A DNA stretch of 10,365 nucleotides from NCBI GenBank assembly GCA_028817775.1, contig JAPPOW010000213.1:1-10365 (forward strand), written 5' to 3'. Source of the stretch: Candidatus Melainabacteria bacterium (lineage in GTDB: Bacteria; Cyanobacteriota; Vampirovibrionia; LMEP-6097). The translations under genes were made by a program, and so were the position numbers. This document shows positions 1-6,613 of the stretch, one piece after another. Position 1 is the first letter of the stretch, and every line of letters starts with the position of its first letter. The notes beneath the pieces are model-generated. The model did no database searches, was not told the DNA's origin, and saw only the letters and a list, made by a program, of their open reading frames with translations.

Positions 1-43
1 GGATTGTGGTGAGGGGTCTTTTCTGTTTAAAATTATTTAAATA

Positions 44-484
44 ATGAATGCACTTGCTTTTAACAATACTACTATCAGTGAGACCTTTTTGAAGCATAAA
101 TGGGCTGAAGTGGCCGGTACTGATAGTGCTGTGAGTGGATGGACAGATAGTCCGTCAGACTCTACTATCAATGATTTGATTGAACCTGTTATCAAGGCTA
201 GTAATAATAGATCTTCTGTTACTGATTTTCCTACAGATATACAAGCTGATGTGCAGGCATATTTGGCTTTTCGTAAGCTTCCTAGTTTAACTCCATTGGA
301 CTTGCTCAAGGGAGCTCTTGACAGACCTGTGACGCTGAAACTGCGTATGGCTTTTTTGACCAGGTTATTTAATCTCTTACTTAATAGTGACCAAGAGTTA
401 AGTCATGGTTCTAAACTATTGAATAGTCTTCATAAGATTGAAAGCGAGAAAGAAAACCTACCAACTTTACTAGGTGCTGCATAG
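44..484 (+). CDS. Hypothetical protein, 146 aa, family not recognised
   Basis: I do not recognise this protein. It reads open from an ATG that follows an in-frame TAA at 38-40, so the start cannot move far upstream. No convincing Shine-Dalgarno sequence precedes it; the only purine-rich run, GAGGGG near 12-17, is too distant. The product is soluble-looking, with no signal peptide or membrane helix. Its first half is rich in Ser, Thr and Asp, and its second half (residues about 70-135) is Leu/Lys-rich and probably helical. The stop (482-484) touches the next gene region, and the flavoprotein ATG follows 27 bases later, which suggests cotranscription. The opposite-strand reading over 37-309 is a shadow. 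That this is a real gene is likely from its length and its tight fit to the neighbour; its function is unknown. Confidence 0.6.
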   Translation: MNALAFNNTTISETFLKHKWAEVAGTDSAVSGWTDSPSDSTINDLIEPVIKASNNRSSVTDFPTDIQADVQAYLAFRKLPSLTPLDLLKGALDRPVTLKLRMAFLTRLFNLLLNSDQELSHGSKLLNSLHKIESEKENLPTLLGAA

Positions 485-511
485 TTGAGTCTGAGGCTTT
501 ATAATAGCTCC

Positions 512-1501
512 ATGACTCAAGAGCTATTTGAGATTGCAGTAATTGGAGCAGGTGCCGCCGGACAAATGGCAGCTCTACGTTCAGTTCTTAACAATAGAAA
601 TACTATTGTTTTCAAGGGCGATGCCAAGACTAACAAGCGTGCTCGCGGAACTTGGGTTTCTAAGGTGGTCAATATGCCATACACCCATTCTGTAGCAAGA
701 CCAATATCTGCTGGCACTAGAGACACTTTTAAATGGATTAAAGAAGAATCTGGCTTTGATGATAAATTTACTGAGATTGCAGCTGCTGTCAGTTCTCTCA
801 AAAAAGAAGCTGAGATTTTTGTTCTAGAGGATTCTAAGGGTGAGACTTACCAAGCTCGCTATGTAGTTTTGGCAACTGGCATTATGGATATGCAACCAGA
901 AATTAATGGTTCAATTGAGCCGGTCTTGCCATTTGCAAACAACGGTCATATTGATTATTGCTTGCGTTGTGATGGACATCATGCTCGCGGCAAGATCACT
1001 GCAACTATTGGTCACAAAGGTCCAGCTGCTTGGGTTGCTGCTATGTTGCATGAGCGTTACCAACCACCTGAGACCAAAATTTTTACTAACGGCGAGCAGC
1101 CAGCTTGGTCTGATGAAGTTGCTGAATTGGTGAAGACTTACAAGATTAAAGTTATCGAGCAAAAGATCACATCAATCAAAGGTGATCCTAAAACGAAGAT
1201 GGAAGCATTTGTGCTTGAAGATGGTAGTGAAGAACCAGTCGAGTTTGCTTTTGCGATGCTTGGACAAATTGCTTACAACGAACTTGCGCTAGAGCTCGGT
1301 GCTGAAGTGACAGATAGAGGCAATGTAATTGCTAATGACAAAGGCGAAACCACAGTACCATCTTTCTATGTCGCTGGTGATTTGCGTGATGGTGGTAAGT
1401 ATCAAATCTATACTGCTTGGGATCAGGCGGTGGACTCAGTGGATGATATCGATGCTAAGTTGAGGCTAGAGTTGAGGCAGAGGCAATTGCTGTCTTCGTG
1501 A
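512..1501 (+). CDS. Thioredoxin-reductase-like FAD disulfide oxidoreductase (DTR/DDOR-like)
   Basis: This 329-aa flavoprotein has the thioredoxin reductase fold order. An N-terminal FAD site GAGAAG lies at residues 12-17. The redox motif CLRCDG (Cys150, Cys153, Asp154) follows, and then the C-terminal FAD motif YVAGDLRDGG with QIYTAWDQA (about 286-306). The second nucleotide site is abnormal. Where NADPH-dependent enzymes have GGGDSA and an HRRxxxR motif, this protein has IGHKGPAAW (166-174) and a Thr-Asn-Gly-Glu stretch without the arginines. Cyanobacterial deeply rooted thioredoxin reductases (DTR/DDOR) are known to lack NADPH motifs, and the segments around CLRCDGHH and MLHERYQPP look similar as I remember that family. 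The likely role is cytosolic disulfide or dithiol redox exchange with a non-NADPH electron donor. I chose ATG 512 because it places the FAD motif about 11 residues from the N terminus. An alternative TTG at 485 would add nine residues and abut the upstream stop. Confidence 0.82.
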   Translation: MTQELFEIAVIGAGAAGQMAALRSVLNNRNTIVFKGDAKTNKRARGTWVSKVVNMPYTHSVARPISAGTRDTFKWIKEESGFDDKFTEIAAAVSSLKKEAEIFVLEDSKGETYQARYVVLATGIMDMQPEINGSIEPVLPFANNGHIDYCLRCDGHHARGKITATIGHKGPAAWVAAMLHERYQPPETKIFTNGEQPAWSDEVAELVKTYKIKVIEQKITSIKGDPKTKMEAFVLEDGSEEPVEFAFAMLGQIAYNELALELGAEVTDRGNVIANDKGETTVPSFYVAGDLRDGGKYQIYTAWDQAVDSVDDIDAKLRLELRQRQLLSS

Positions 1502-1515
1502 GTCTCAAGAAGCGT

Positions 1516-1663
1516 GCACAAAACAATTTGTCCGAAAAACTTATGCAGACCCAGAACTTGAAAGTATATTCTAATCGGCACGAGTAGAATATACTTTCAA
1601 AAAATGTTGTTAAGTCTAGCGTTTGACGATGTCGAATCGTTTTTCGGAAAATTCGTTTTGTGC
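1516..1663. repeat. Nested long inverted repeat between genes
   Basis: The outer arms at 1516-1540 and 1639-1663 are complementary at 22 of 25 positions; both contain the GCACAAAAC and TCCGAAAAAC blocks or their complements. Shorter complementary blocks continue outward: GAAGC 1509-1513 with GCTTC 1667-1671, and AGTC 1501-1504 with GACT 1673-1676. A separate perfect hairpin sits inside. The palindromic unit thus starts within three bases of the flavoprotein stop codon and fills most of the 229-base gap before the prenyltransferase gene. It could be a non-autonomous mobile palindrome (MITE-like), a structured RNA or a processed terminator region. I see no obvious target-site duplication and no transposase here. 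Confidence 0.7.
1558..1600. repeat. Perfect 16-bp hairpin inside the nested repeat
   Basis: TTGAAAGTATATTCTA at 1558-1573 is the exact reverse complement of 1585-1600, with an 11-base loop (1574-1584). The stem is AT-rich and no U-run follows on either strand, so it is not a standard rho-independent terminator, although it could end or protect the upstream transcript. It lies near the centre of the larger palindrome, giving a cruciform-like, branched structure. Confidence 0.75.
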
Positions 1664-1730
1664 TAAGCTTCGGACTGGTAGCTAATGGTTCGTAAGATAC
1701 TTCTCTTGACTAGATAGTGATGGTGAAATT

Positions 1731-2585
1731 ATGATATTAAGTCTAATTAACTGGAGCAAAATGATCAAGCTAGAACATAGTTTGTTCTCGCTTCCTTTTG
1801 TTATTAGCTCAGCACTACTAGCAATTCACTACCAAGCCGGTGAGTGGCAGCCAATGGTTTTCTTGTGGATTAGTTTATGCTTAGTTGGCGCGCGTTCAGC
1901 CGGTATGACTCTCAATCGAATTTTTGATGCCCAGATTGATGGACTCAATCCGCGCACTCAAAGCCGTGAAATTCCTAGTGGTGTGATTACAAAATCCAAT
2001 GCTTGGATTTTTGCTATTCTTTCATTGGCGCTACTGATATATTCTGCTTTGCAGTTGCCGCCACTGTGTTTCAAATTATTACCGATTGCTTTGCTGTGGT
2101 TATTTGCCTACTCTTGGCTCAAGCGAGTGACTTGGCTTTGTCATTTTTTCTTAGGTACTACCTTAGGTGGTGGTACTCTTGGTGCTTGGATTGCAATTAC
2201 CGGCAATCTTGAAAGTTTGGCACCAGTTTACTTGTCACTTGCTGTAAGCTTCTGGGTTGCTGGTTTTGATATTTATTATTCATTGCAGGATGCAGATTTT
2301 GACTTAAGTCAAAATCTGCATTCGATTCCAGCCAAATTTGGCAAAACAACAGCGATTAAAATTGCTCGTTTCTCACATCTGTTGACACCAATATTTTTGT
2401 ATCTTTGTGGGCAGGAATTAATGCTTGGAATTTGGTTTAAGCTTGGTATAGTGTTTACTTTAGCTGCACTATATTACGAGCAAAAATTAGTGAGCGAGAA
2501 TAAAATTGAGCAGGCCTTCTTTACAGTCAACAGTTGGATCTCGGTTTTGATAATGGTCTCCGTGCTATTGGAGCTCTATGCTTAA
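1731..2585 (+). CDS. mqnP: UbiA-family prenyltransferase, MqnP type (menaquinone biosynthesis)
   Basis: This 284-aa polytopic membrane protein is an aromatic prenyltransferase of the UbiA superfamily. The first Asp-rich motif is NRIFDAQID (residues 62-70), followed by NPRTQSREIPSG; the second is YSLQDADFD (183-191), followed by LHSIPAKFG. These Asp residues bind Mg-diphosphate of the prenyl donor. The N-terminal IKLEHSLFSLPF and the use of NR rather than ND in the first motif match the MqnP branch, which prenylates the aromatic intermediate of the futalosine menaquinone pathway. Plain UbiA (4-hydroxybenzoate) is the alternative. Length is normal, and seven to nine hydrophobic segments are visible. 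GGTGA at 1722-1726 lies five bases before the ATG. The last 8 bases overlap the following ABC transporter gene, so the two are translationally coupled. No other menaquinone gene is in the window. Confidence 0.88.
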   Translation: MILSLINWSKMIKLEHSLFSLPFVISSALLAIHYQAGEWQPMVFLWISLCLVGARSAGMTLNRIFDAQIDGLNPRTQSREIPSGVITKSNAWIFAILSLALLIYSALQLPPLCFKLLPIALLWLFAYSWLKRVTWLCHFFLGTTLGGGTLGAWIAITGNLESLAPVYLSLAVSFWVAGFDIYYSLQDADFDLSQNLHSIPAKFGKTTAIKIARFSHLLTPIFLYLCGQELMLGIWFKLGIVFTLAALYYEQKLVSENKIEQAFFTVNSWISVLIMVSVLLELYA

Positions 2586-4176
2586 ATACATAGTTAAACA
2601 TTACAAAGGCTACTTGCTTGGCTTCTTTTGTTTGACTATCACTAATTTATTAGGCGCCTATATCCCACAACTAATTAAGCAGGCTATTGATATGCTTAGT
2701 AGCTTAGATTCTGATGCTTTGTTCAAGCTCCTACTCTGGGCTACATTGATGGCAGTCTTGATGGCGCTGATTAGAACAGCTTCTAGGCAAATAATTTTTG
2801 CCAGAGGGCGTGAGATTGAGTTTGATCTTAAGAAAGATATATTTAATCATTTGGTTACTCTTCCTCCTAGTTACTTTGCTAATAAACAAGAAGGTTTAGT
2901 TTCGACTCAAGCGGGTAGTTTGATTTCAGTTATCACTAATGACGTGCAGTCATTAAGAATGCTGGGTGGCTTTGCTATGCTCAATGTTTTTAACACCTTG
3001 GTAGCCTTTGCGATCACTTTACCTTTGATGTTTCAGTTGCATGAAAAACTTACTTGGGCATTTTTGACTTTGATTCCAATTGTGGTTTTCTTTGTTATTG
3101 CTCTAAGCTCTAAAATTAAAACTTATCAAACTTGGGTGCAAGAGGAGCTTGCAAAAGTTAGTGAGTTTATCGAACAAAACTTAAGTGGTATCCATATCAT
3201 CAAGGCTTATGCTCAGGAAGCTGCTGAACTTAAACGTTTTGAGGGCTTCAATAATGGCTTGCGTGATGCCTATATGAAATTAATTCAAGTACGCAGCTTT
3301 ATTGGTCCCGTGATGCGAGTGATTGCTAGTCTGGGTTTTGTGTTGCTCTTGTATATTGGTGGACAGGCAATTATTGAGCAAGAGTTTTCGGCGGGTGATT
3401 TTGCTGCCTACACTCTCTATATCCAAAGGTTAATTTGGCCTATTGCAACTTTAGGTTGGTTGATCACCCTTGTCTATCGCGGGCAAGTAAGCCAAGCTCG
3501 TATCAATTCTATTCTTGATGTTGACCCGAGTATTAAAGATAGAGAGAATGCAATTGAGAAAAATAGTTTTGATTCCAAGATAGAGCTCAAAACTCTTGCT
3601 AGGACTATTAACAAAGGGGAGAAAGTTGCAATCGTCGGTAGGATTGGTTCAGGTAAAACTATCCTTGCCAATAAATTGATGCATCTTAAGGAGCTTGAAG
3701 ATGGGGAGATCTTCATTGATGGAGTTGATCTCAAGGATATCAAGCTTGATTCTTTGCGTAGTTTGATTAATATAGTGCCGCAGAATAATTTTTTATTCTC
3801 CAATTCAATTGCTGAAAATATTGCTTATGCCCGTGAGCTTGAGCCAGAGCAAATTGAAGAACTGGCTAAACTAGTTTGCATCCATGATGAAATTACGGCG
3901 CTACCAGAGGGCTATCAGAGTATAGTCGGTGAGCGCGGCGTAACCCTCTCCGGTGGGCAGAGACAGCGTATCGCTATAGCCAGGGCGCTTGCCGTAGACC
4001 CTGAGGTTTTGATTCTTGATGATTCTTTGAGTAGTTTGGATGAAATAAGTGCTCGCAATGTTCTTTGTAATATCCTCAAACAACGTCAGGGCAAGACTAC
4101 AATTTTTGTTGGACATAATCAAGTACTGCTTGAGCATATGGATCAAGTGATTGAATTGGAGGCAGTCGATGGATAA
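2578..4176 (+). CDS. ABC exporter half-transporter, degenerate-site subunit
   Basis: This is a 532-aa fused membrane and ATPase half-transporter of the lipid/multidrug exporter type. Residues 1 to about 310 form the transmembrane domain (six helices expected). The ATPase domain shows Walker A GRIGSGKT (354-361), Q-loop Gln402, signature LSGGQ (457-461), Walker B VLILDD (477-482), D-loop SSLDE and H-loop His513. The catalytic glutamate after Walker B is Asp482, as in the degenerate half of heterodimeric exporters such as BmrC/YheI or TM287. Between IELK (335-338) and the Gly before Walker A it is 14 residues shorter than its partner, and the A-loop aromatic is missing. The C terminus stops soon after the H-loop, shorter than usual. 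GGAG at 2570-2573 precedes the ATG, which overlaps the prenyltransferase stop by 8 bases. It is followed by its partner with the same overlap. The substrate is unknown. Confidence 0.9.
   Translation: MLKYIVKHYKGYLLGFFCLTITNLLGAYIPQLIKQAIDMLSSLDSDALFKLLLWATLMAVLMALIRTASRQIIFARGREIEFDLKKDIFNHLVTLPPSYFANKQEGLVSTQAGSLISVITNDVQSLRMLGGFAMLNVFNTLVAFAITLPLMFQLHEKLTWAFLTLIPIVVFFVIALSSKIKTYQTWVQEELAKVSEFIEQNLSGIHIIKAYAQEAAELKRFEGFNNGLRDAYMKLIQVRSFIGPVMRVIASLGFVLLLYIGGQAIIEQEFSAGDFAAYTLYIQRLIWPIATLGWLITLVYRGQVSQARINSILDVDPSIKDRENAIEKNSFDSKIELKTLARTINKGEKVAIVGRIGSGKTILANKLMHLKELEDGEIFIDGVDLKDIKLDSLRSLINIVPQNNFLFSNSIAENIAYARELEPEQIEELAKLVCIHDEITALPEGYQSIVGERGVTLSGGQRQRIAIARALAVDPEVLILDDSLSSLDEISARNVLCNILKQRQGKTTIFVGHNQVLLEHMDQVIELEAVDG
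4158..4162 (+). promoter_or_regulatory. Ribosome binding site deciding the second ABC start
   Basis: GGAGG at 4158-4162 is followed by six bases and then ATG at 4169. This supports the ATG over the upstream in-frame TTG at 4151, which would place the site inside the coding sequence. The site lies within the end of the first ABC gene. Confidence 0.75.
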
Positions 4177-5869
4177 CCTAAAGCTGCTCAAGTCACTCTA
4201 TCCATTTATCAAGCCTTATTGCAGGCAATTGATTTTGGCAGGCTTGATTTTGCCTATCAGTTCAGCTACTTACTCGGTACAACCAATAATTTTGCAGCAG
4301 GCTATTGATGGTCCTGTCAAAGAAGGCAGGCTTGAAGGACTTTGGTTCTATGTTTTACTTTTGCTTGGAATTGTCGCTATTAATTTTCTTTTTCAGGTTT
4401 TGCAATTCTTTATTATGAATAAAGTAGGGCAGTCAATGGTTGCTAATGTTCGTTACTCATTGTTTGAGCATCTTGAGTCTCTCTCTATGAGCTTCTTTGA
4501 TCGTAACCCTGTTGGTAAATCAGTTTCGCGTATGACTAGTGATATGGAGCAGCTGGCTGAAAGTTTTGTTGGTGGTTTGGTATTAATCTTGCTCGATGTT
4601 TTTAATATTCTAGGTATTTTGATCTTTATGTTCTACTTGAACTGGAACTTGAGTTTAATTATTTCAGTCTTCTTGATTCCAATCTACCTGGTTACTATTC
4701 ACTATCAAAAAATATTCCGCGATTCAAACTTAAGGGCACGTGAAGAACTTTCTAAATTAAATTCTTTCTTGCAGCAAAATGTGATTGGTATCTCAGTAGT
4801 ACAAGCGCTTAATAGCACCGCTAAAAGTATGGAAAAGTTTGCCAAGAACAACCGTAAGTATTTTCATGCCAATGATTCCGCGATCAAAGCTGATGCTCAA
4901 CTTTCAGCAACCATAGAAATGATTTCAATTCTTGCTATTTTGGCATTAATATTTATTAGTTCAAAATTAATCTCAGCTATGGTTTTGACTCTAGGGGTGA
5001 TCTTAGCCTTTGTGCAGTACTCACAGTCATTGTTTGAGCCGATTAGAAATTTAAGTGATAGGTTTACCGTAATTCAATCAGCTTTTACTGCAATTGAAAG
5101 GATGCAGGAGTTATTAGATGAACCAATTGAGATTAGTGACCGTCATTGCGAGGAGGAACGACGAAGCAATCTAATGCATAATCAGAAACCATCCACTAGA
5201 TTGCTTCGCTCTGCTCGCAATGACGACGAGCATCTAATTCAATTTAAAAATGTTCAGTTTAAATATGATGATGGTCCGAAGGTATTAGATGATGTCAGTT
5301 TTGATGTTGAGCGCGGTAAGAAAATTGCAATTGTTGGTAAAACTGGTTCCGGCAAGAGCACCATCATTAAATTACTTACTAGGCTTTATGAAGTGAACCA
5401 GGGTTCAATTATTCTTGAGGGTAAAAAAATCAAAGAAACTCCTCAGGCAGAGTTAAGAACTAAGGTGGCAGTGATTCACCAGGACTCATATATCTTTGCT
5501 GGTGACCTTGAGTCTAATATCAAGCTTGGTCGTGATGAAAGCAAGTTAGATATGGATTTGGCAAGAAAGTTCCTTGAGCTGGCTCCTGGCTTGTCTCAGC
5601 TTCGGGATTTGCAGAGTGCTAGTCGCATCTCTGCTGGCGAGGAGCAGGTAATTAATTTTGCCAGGGCACTAGTTGCAAGACCAGAAATTTTAGTACTTGA
5701 TGAAGCGACAGCCAAAATTGATCTTGAAACGGAGCAGGCGATTTATAAACTGTTGAATGAATATATAGAAGGTAAAACTTTAATCACCATTGCCCACCGG
5801 ATGCAGACAATTGAGAATGCTGATCAGGTTTATGAGCTAAGTGATGGGAAGATCACGCTCAAGAGCTAA
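4169..5869 (+). CDS. ABC exporter half-transporter, catalytic-site subunit with in-frame repeat insertion
   Basis: This 566-aa half-transporter is the partner of the upstream ABC gene. A transmembrane domain (about 1-315) is followed by the ATPase domain: A-loop Tyr in VQFKYDDG (about 362-369), Walker A GKTGSGKS (390-397), Q-loop Gln438, a degenerate signature SAGEEQ (488-493), Walker B ILVLDE (507-512) with the normal catalytic Glu512, and H-loop His543. The site made of this Walker A/B and the partner's LSGGQ should hydrolyse ATP. The opposite site combines the partner's Asp482 with this SAGEEQ and should be degenerate. Residues 325-353 are encoded by a palindromic repeat inserted in frame in the linker between the two domains. 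The start ATG is set by GGAGG at 4158-4162 and overlaps the upstream stop by 8 bases. The 3' end overlaps the convergent minus-strand gene by 33 bases. The export substrate cannot be read from the sequence. Confidence 0.9.
   Translation: MDNLKLLKSLYPFIKPYCRQLILAGLILPISSATYSVQPIILQQAIDGPVKEGRLEGLWFYVLLLLGIVAINFLFQVLQFFIMNKVGQSMVANVRYSLFEHLESLSMSFFDRNPVGKSVSRMTSDMEQLAESFVGGLVLILLDVFNILGILIFMFYLNWNLSLIISVFLIPIYLVTIHYQKIFRDSNLRAREELSKLNSFLQQNVIGISVVQALNSTAKSMEKFAKNNRKYFHANDSAIKADAQLSATIEMISILAILALIFISSKLISAMVLTLGVILAFVQYSQSLFEPIRNLSDRFTVIQSAFTAIERMQELLDEPIEISDRHCEEERRSNLMHNQKPSTRLLRSARNDDEHLIQFKNVQFKYDDGPKVLDDVSFDVERGKKIAIVGKTGSGKSTIIKLLTRLYEVNQGSIILEGKKIKETPQAELRTKVAVIHQDSYIFAGDLESNIKLGRDESKLDMDLARKFLELAPGLSQLRDLQSASRISAGEEQVINFARALVARPEILVLDEATAKIDLETEQAIYKLLNEYIEGKTLITIAHRMQTIENADQVYELSDGKITLKS
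5141..5225. repeat. Palindromic repeat (CGTCATTGCGAG family) inserted inside the ABC gene
   Basis: The left arm 5141-5173 begins CGTCATTGCGAG and ends CGAAGCAATCTA. The right arm 5197-5225 is TAGATTGCTTCG, five bases, then CTCGCAATGACG. The 12-bp outer and 12-bp inner blocks are perfectly complementary, separated by unpaired 9- and 5-base bulges, with a 23-base loop. The same CGTCATTGCGAG/CTCGCAATGACG ends occur in palindromic repeats scattered through many bacterial genomes, and their translation gives the familiar peptide style RHCEER...RLLRSARND, as here. A short repeat at the edge (GAC at 5138-5140 and 5225-5227) makes the total insertion 87 bases, or 29 codons, so the frame is kept. In-gene palindromes of this kind have a known parallel in the Rickettsia palindromic elements. 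Confidence 0.9.
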
Positions 5870-6361
5870 TTCAAATCTTAATTTGCCGGCTTGCTGACTA
5901 ATGGTCACTTCGGTCTCATCACCATAGGTTCTTAGTTCACGTGGGTAGTGAACCCCTTCTATATTAAGTTTGCCTTTAGTAGTTGTTAGGCTAGCGCCTT
6001 CGGCAAGTTCAAGCTTGACTCTACTTGGAATACGGGTCTTGCCCTCAATAAACTTAGTTTTGACATGATGACCAGCACCAAGCTTGAGTGAAAAACTATT
6101 GCCTTGATCAATTAATAACTGAGTGGCTAAATTCTCTCCAGACTTAAGATCTTGGAATTTGACACTAGCTTTGTTATCAAGAAATAACTTGCTTCTATCC
6201 AAACCTGGAGTTTGCATAAATAAGCTACTGACATCTTTTGCTGAGAATAATTGGTTAATACGCTTGCCGGAAGGGTTGATCACACCAAGTAATACTCTTG
6301 GCTCTTGTCCGGCGCCAGCTTTCAATTCACTATAATTAGTAATTTTGAGTCCAGTAGTCAT
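5837..6361 (-). CDS. Hypothetical protein, 174 aa, family not recognised
   Basis: I do not recognise this protein. It is read on the minus strand from ATG (CAT at 6359-6361) to TAG (CTA at 5837-5839). It fills the roughly 490-base space between the ABC gene and the oxidase promoter region, where no + strand reading of similar length exists. The product looks soluble, with no signal peptide or membrane helix. The second half alternates hydrophobic and polar residues (for example FSLKLGAGHHVKTKF and GASLTTTKGKLNIEG), which suggests a beta-strand-rich fold. The last 11 codons overlap the end of the convergent ABC gene, so that part of the sequence is constrained in two frames. The Shine-Dalgarno is weak. 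A perfect TATAAT lies 49 bases upstream on the same strand. It is probably a real gene of unknown function. Confidence 0.55.
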   Translation of the reverse strand: MTTGLKITNYSELKAGAGQEPRVLLGVINPSGKRINQLFSAKDVSSLFMQTPGLDRSKLFLDNKASVKFQDLKSGENLATQLLIDQGNSFSLKLGAGHHVKTKFIEGKTRIPSRVKLELAEGASLTTTKGKLNIEGVHYPRELRTYGDETEVTISQQAGKLRFELALERDLPIT

Positions 6362-6409
6362 TCTGTGGGATGTCTCTACTTATTTTTAGCAAACTTAAGT
6401 TAAGAGATG

Positions 6410-6415
6410 ATTATA
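6410..6415 (-). promoter_or_regulatory. Possible -10 box (TATAAT) for the minus-strand gene
   Basis: The complement of 6410-6415 reads TATAAT, a perfect -10 hexamer about 49 bases upstream of the 174-aa gene's ATG. No good -35 hexamer lies 16-18 bases further up; that position falls inside the left arm of the long inverted repeat. It is plausible but rests on one hexamer. Confidence 0.3.
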
Positions 6416-6420
6416 CTCGC

Positions 6421-6538
6421 CACCCATGCCTTAACCTTTACCATTTTTCCAGATAATACCGTAGGACTTATTCGCCTAGAGCTTGATGACGCGATTTCGG
6501 TATTATCCAGAAAAGTGGTAAAGGTTAAGGCATGGGTG
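6421..6538. repeat. 118-bp element with 41-nt inverted arms
   Basis: The arms 6421-6461 and 6498-6538 are reverse complements at 38 of 41 positions; the three differences lie together around the AGAAAA/TTTTCC segment, and the outer 23 and inner 9 bases match exactly. The loop is 36 bases (6462-6497). The arms begin CACCCATGCCTTAACC and end GGTTAAGGCATGGGTG. It sits in the divergent intergenic region between the 174-aa gene and ccoN. Pieces of both strands read open through it, giving spurious 80-aa frames that encode the arms twice. A non-autonomous mobile element or a large regulatory or transcript-end hairpin would fit. No target-site duplication is evident and no U-run follows. Confidence 0.85.
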
Positions 6539-6551
6539 AGATTCTTAATAT

Positions 6552-6565
6552 TTGATAAGAATGAA
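6552..6565 (+). promoter_or_regulatory. Possible FNR-type regulator site upstream of the cbb3 operon
   Basis: TTGATAAGAATGAA matches the FNR/Anr consensus TTGAT-N4-ATCAA at 9 of the 10 specified positions. It lies about 100 bases before the ccoN start. cbb3 oxidase operons are commonly controlled by FNR-family oxygen sensors. No regulator gene is in the window, so this is inference from one near-match. Confidence 0.35.
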
Positions 6566-6607
6566 ATATTTTTTGACTTAAGTAGTGACGACTTGCCAAA
6601 TCCTTTA

Positions 6608-6613
6608 TATGAT
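6608..6613 (+). promoter_or_regulatory. Possible -10 box of the cbb3 operon promoter
   Basis: TATGAT differs from TATAAT by one base. It would start transcription near 6620 and give a leader of about 43 bases. There is no good -35 hexamer at the right distance, as expected for an activator-dependent promoter. The FNR-like site would then be centred at about -61.5, a position typical of class I activation. Confidence 0.3.

Noticed and set aside
37..309. 90-aa minus-strand frame opposite the first gene
   Set aside because: It lies wholly antisense to the first gene, with no ribosome binding site or recognisable family.
485..511. TTG start extending the flavoprotein by nine residues
   Set aside because: It abuts the upstream stop and has an AGGTG nine bases before it, so it is possible. 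However, ATG 512 gives the usual short lead to the FAD motif, and the extra residues (SLRLYNSS) have no family counterpart.
1558..1600. Rho-independent terminator for the flavoprotein transcript
   Set aside because: The stem is perfect but AT-rich and is followed by A and mixed bases on both strands, not a T-run. I list it as a hairpin without assigning terminator function.
1501..1676. Integron attC site
   Set aside because: The length and imperfect palindrome were suggestive, and GTTAAGT occurs, but there is no paired RYYYAAC core at the other end and no cassette arrangement.
1706..1734. Promoter with TTGACT at 1706-1711 for the prenyltransferase gene
   Set aside because: The correct spacing would put the -10 box on the start codon, with no recognisable hexamer elsewhere.
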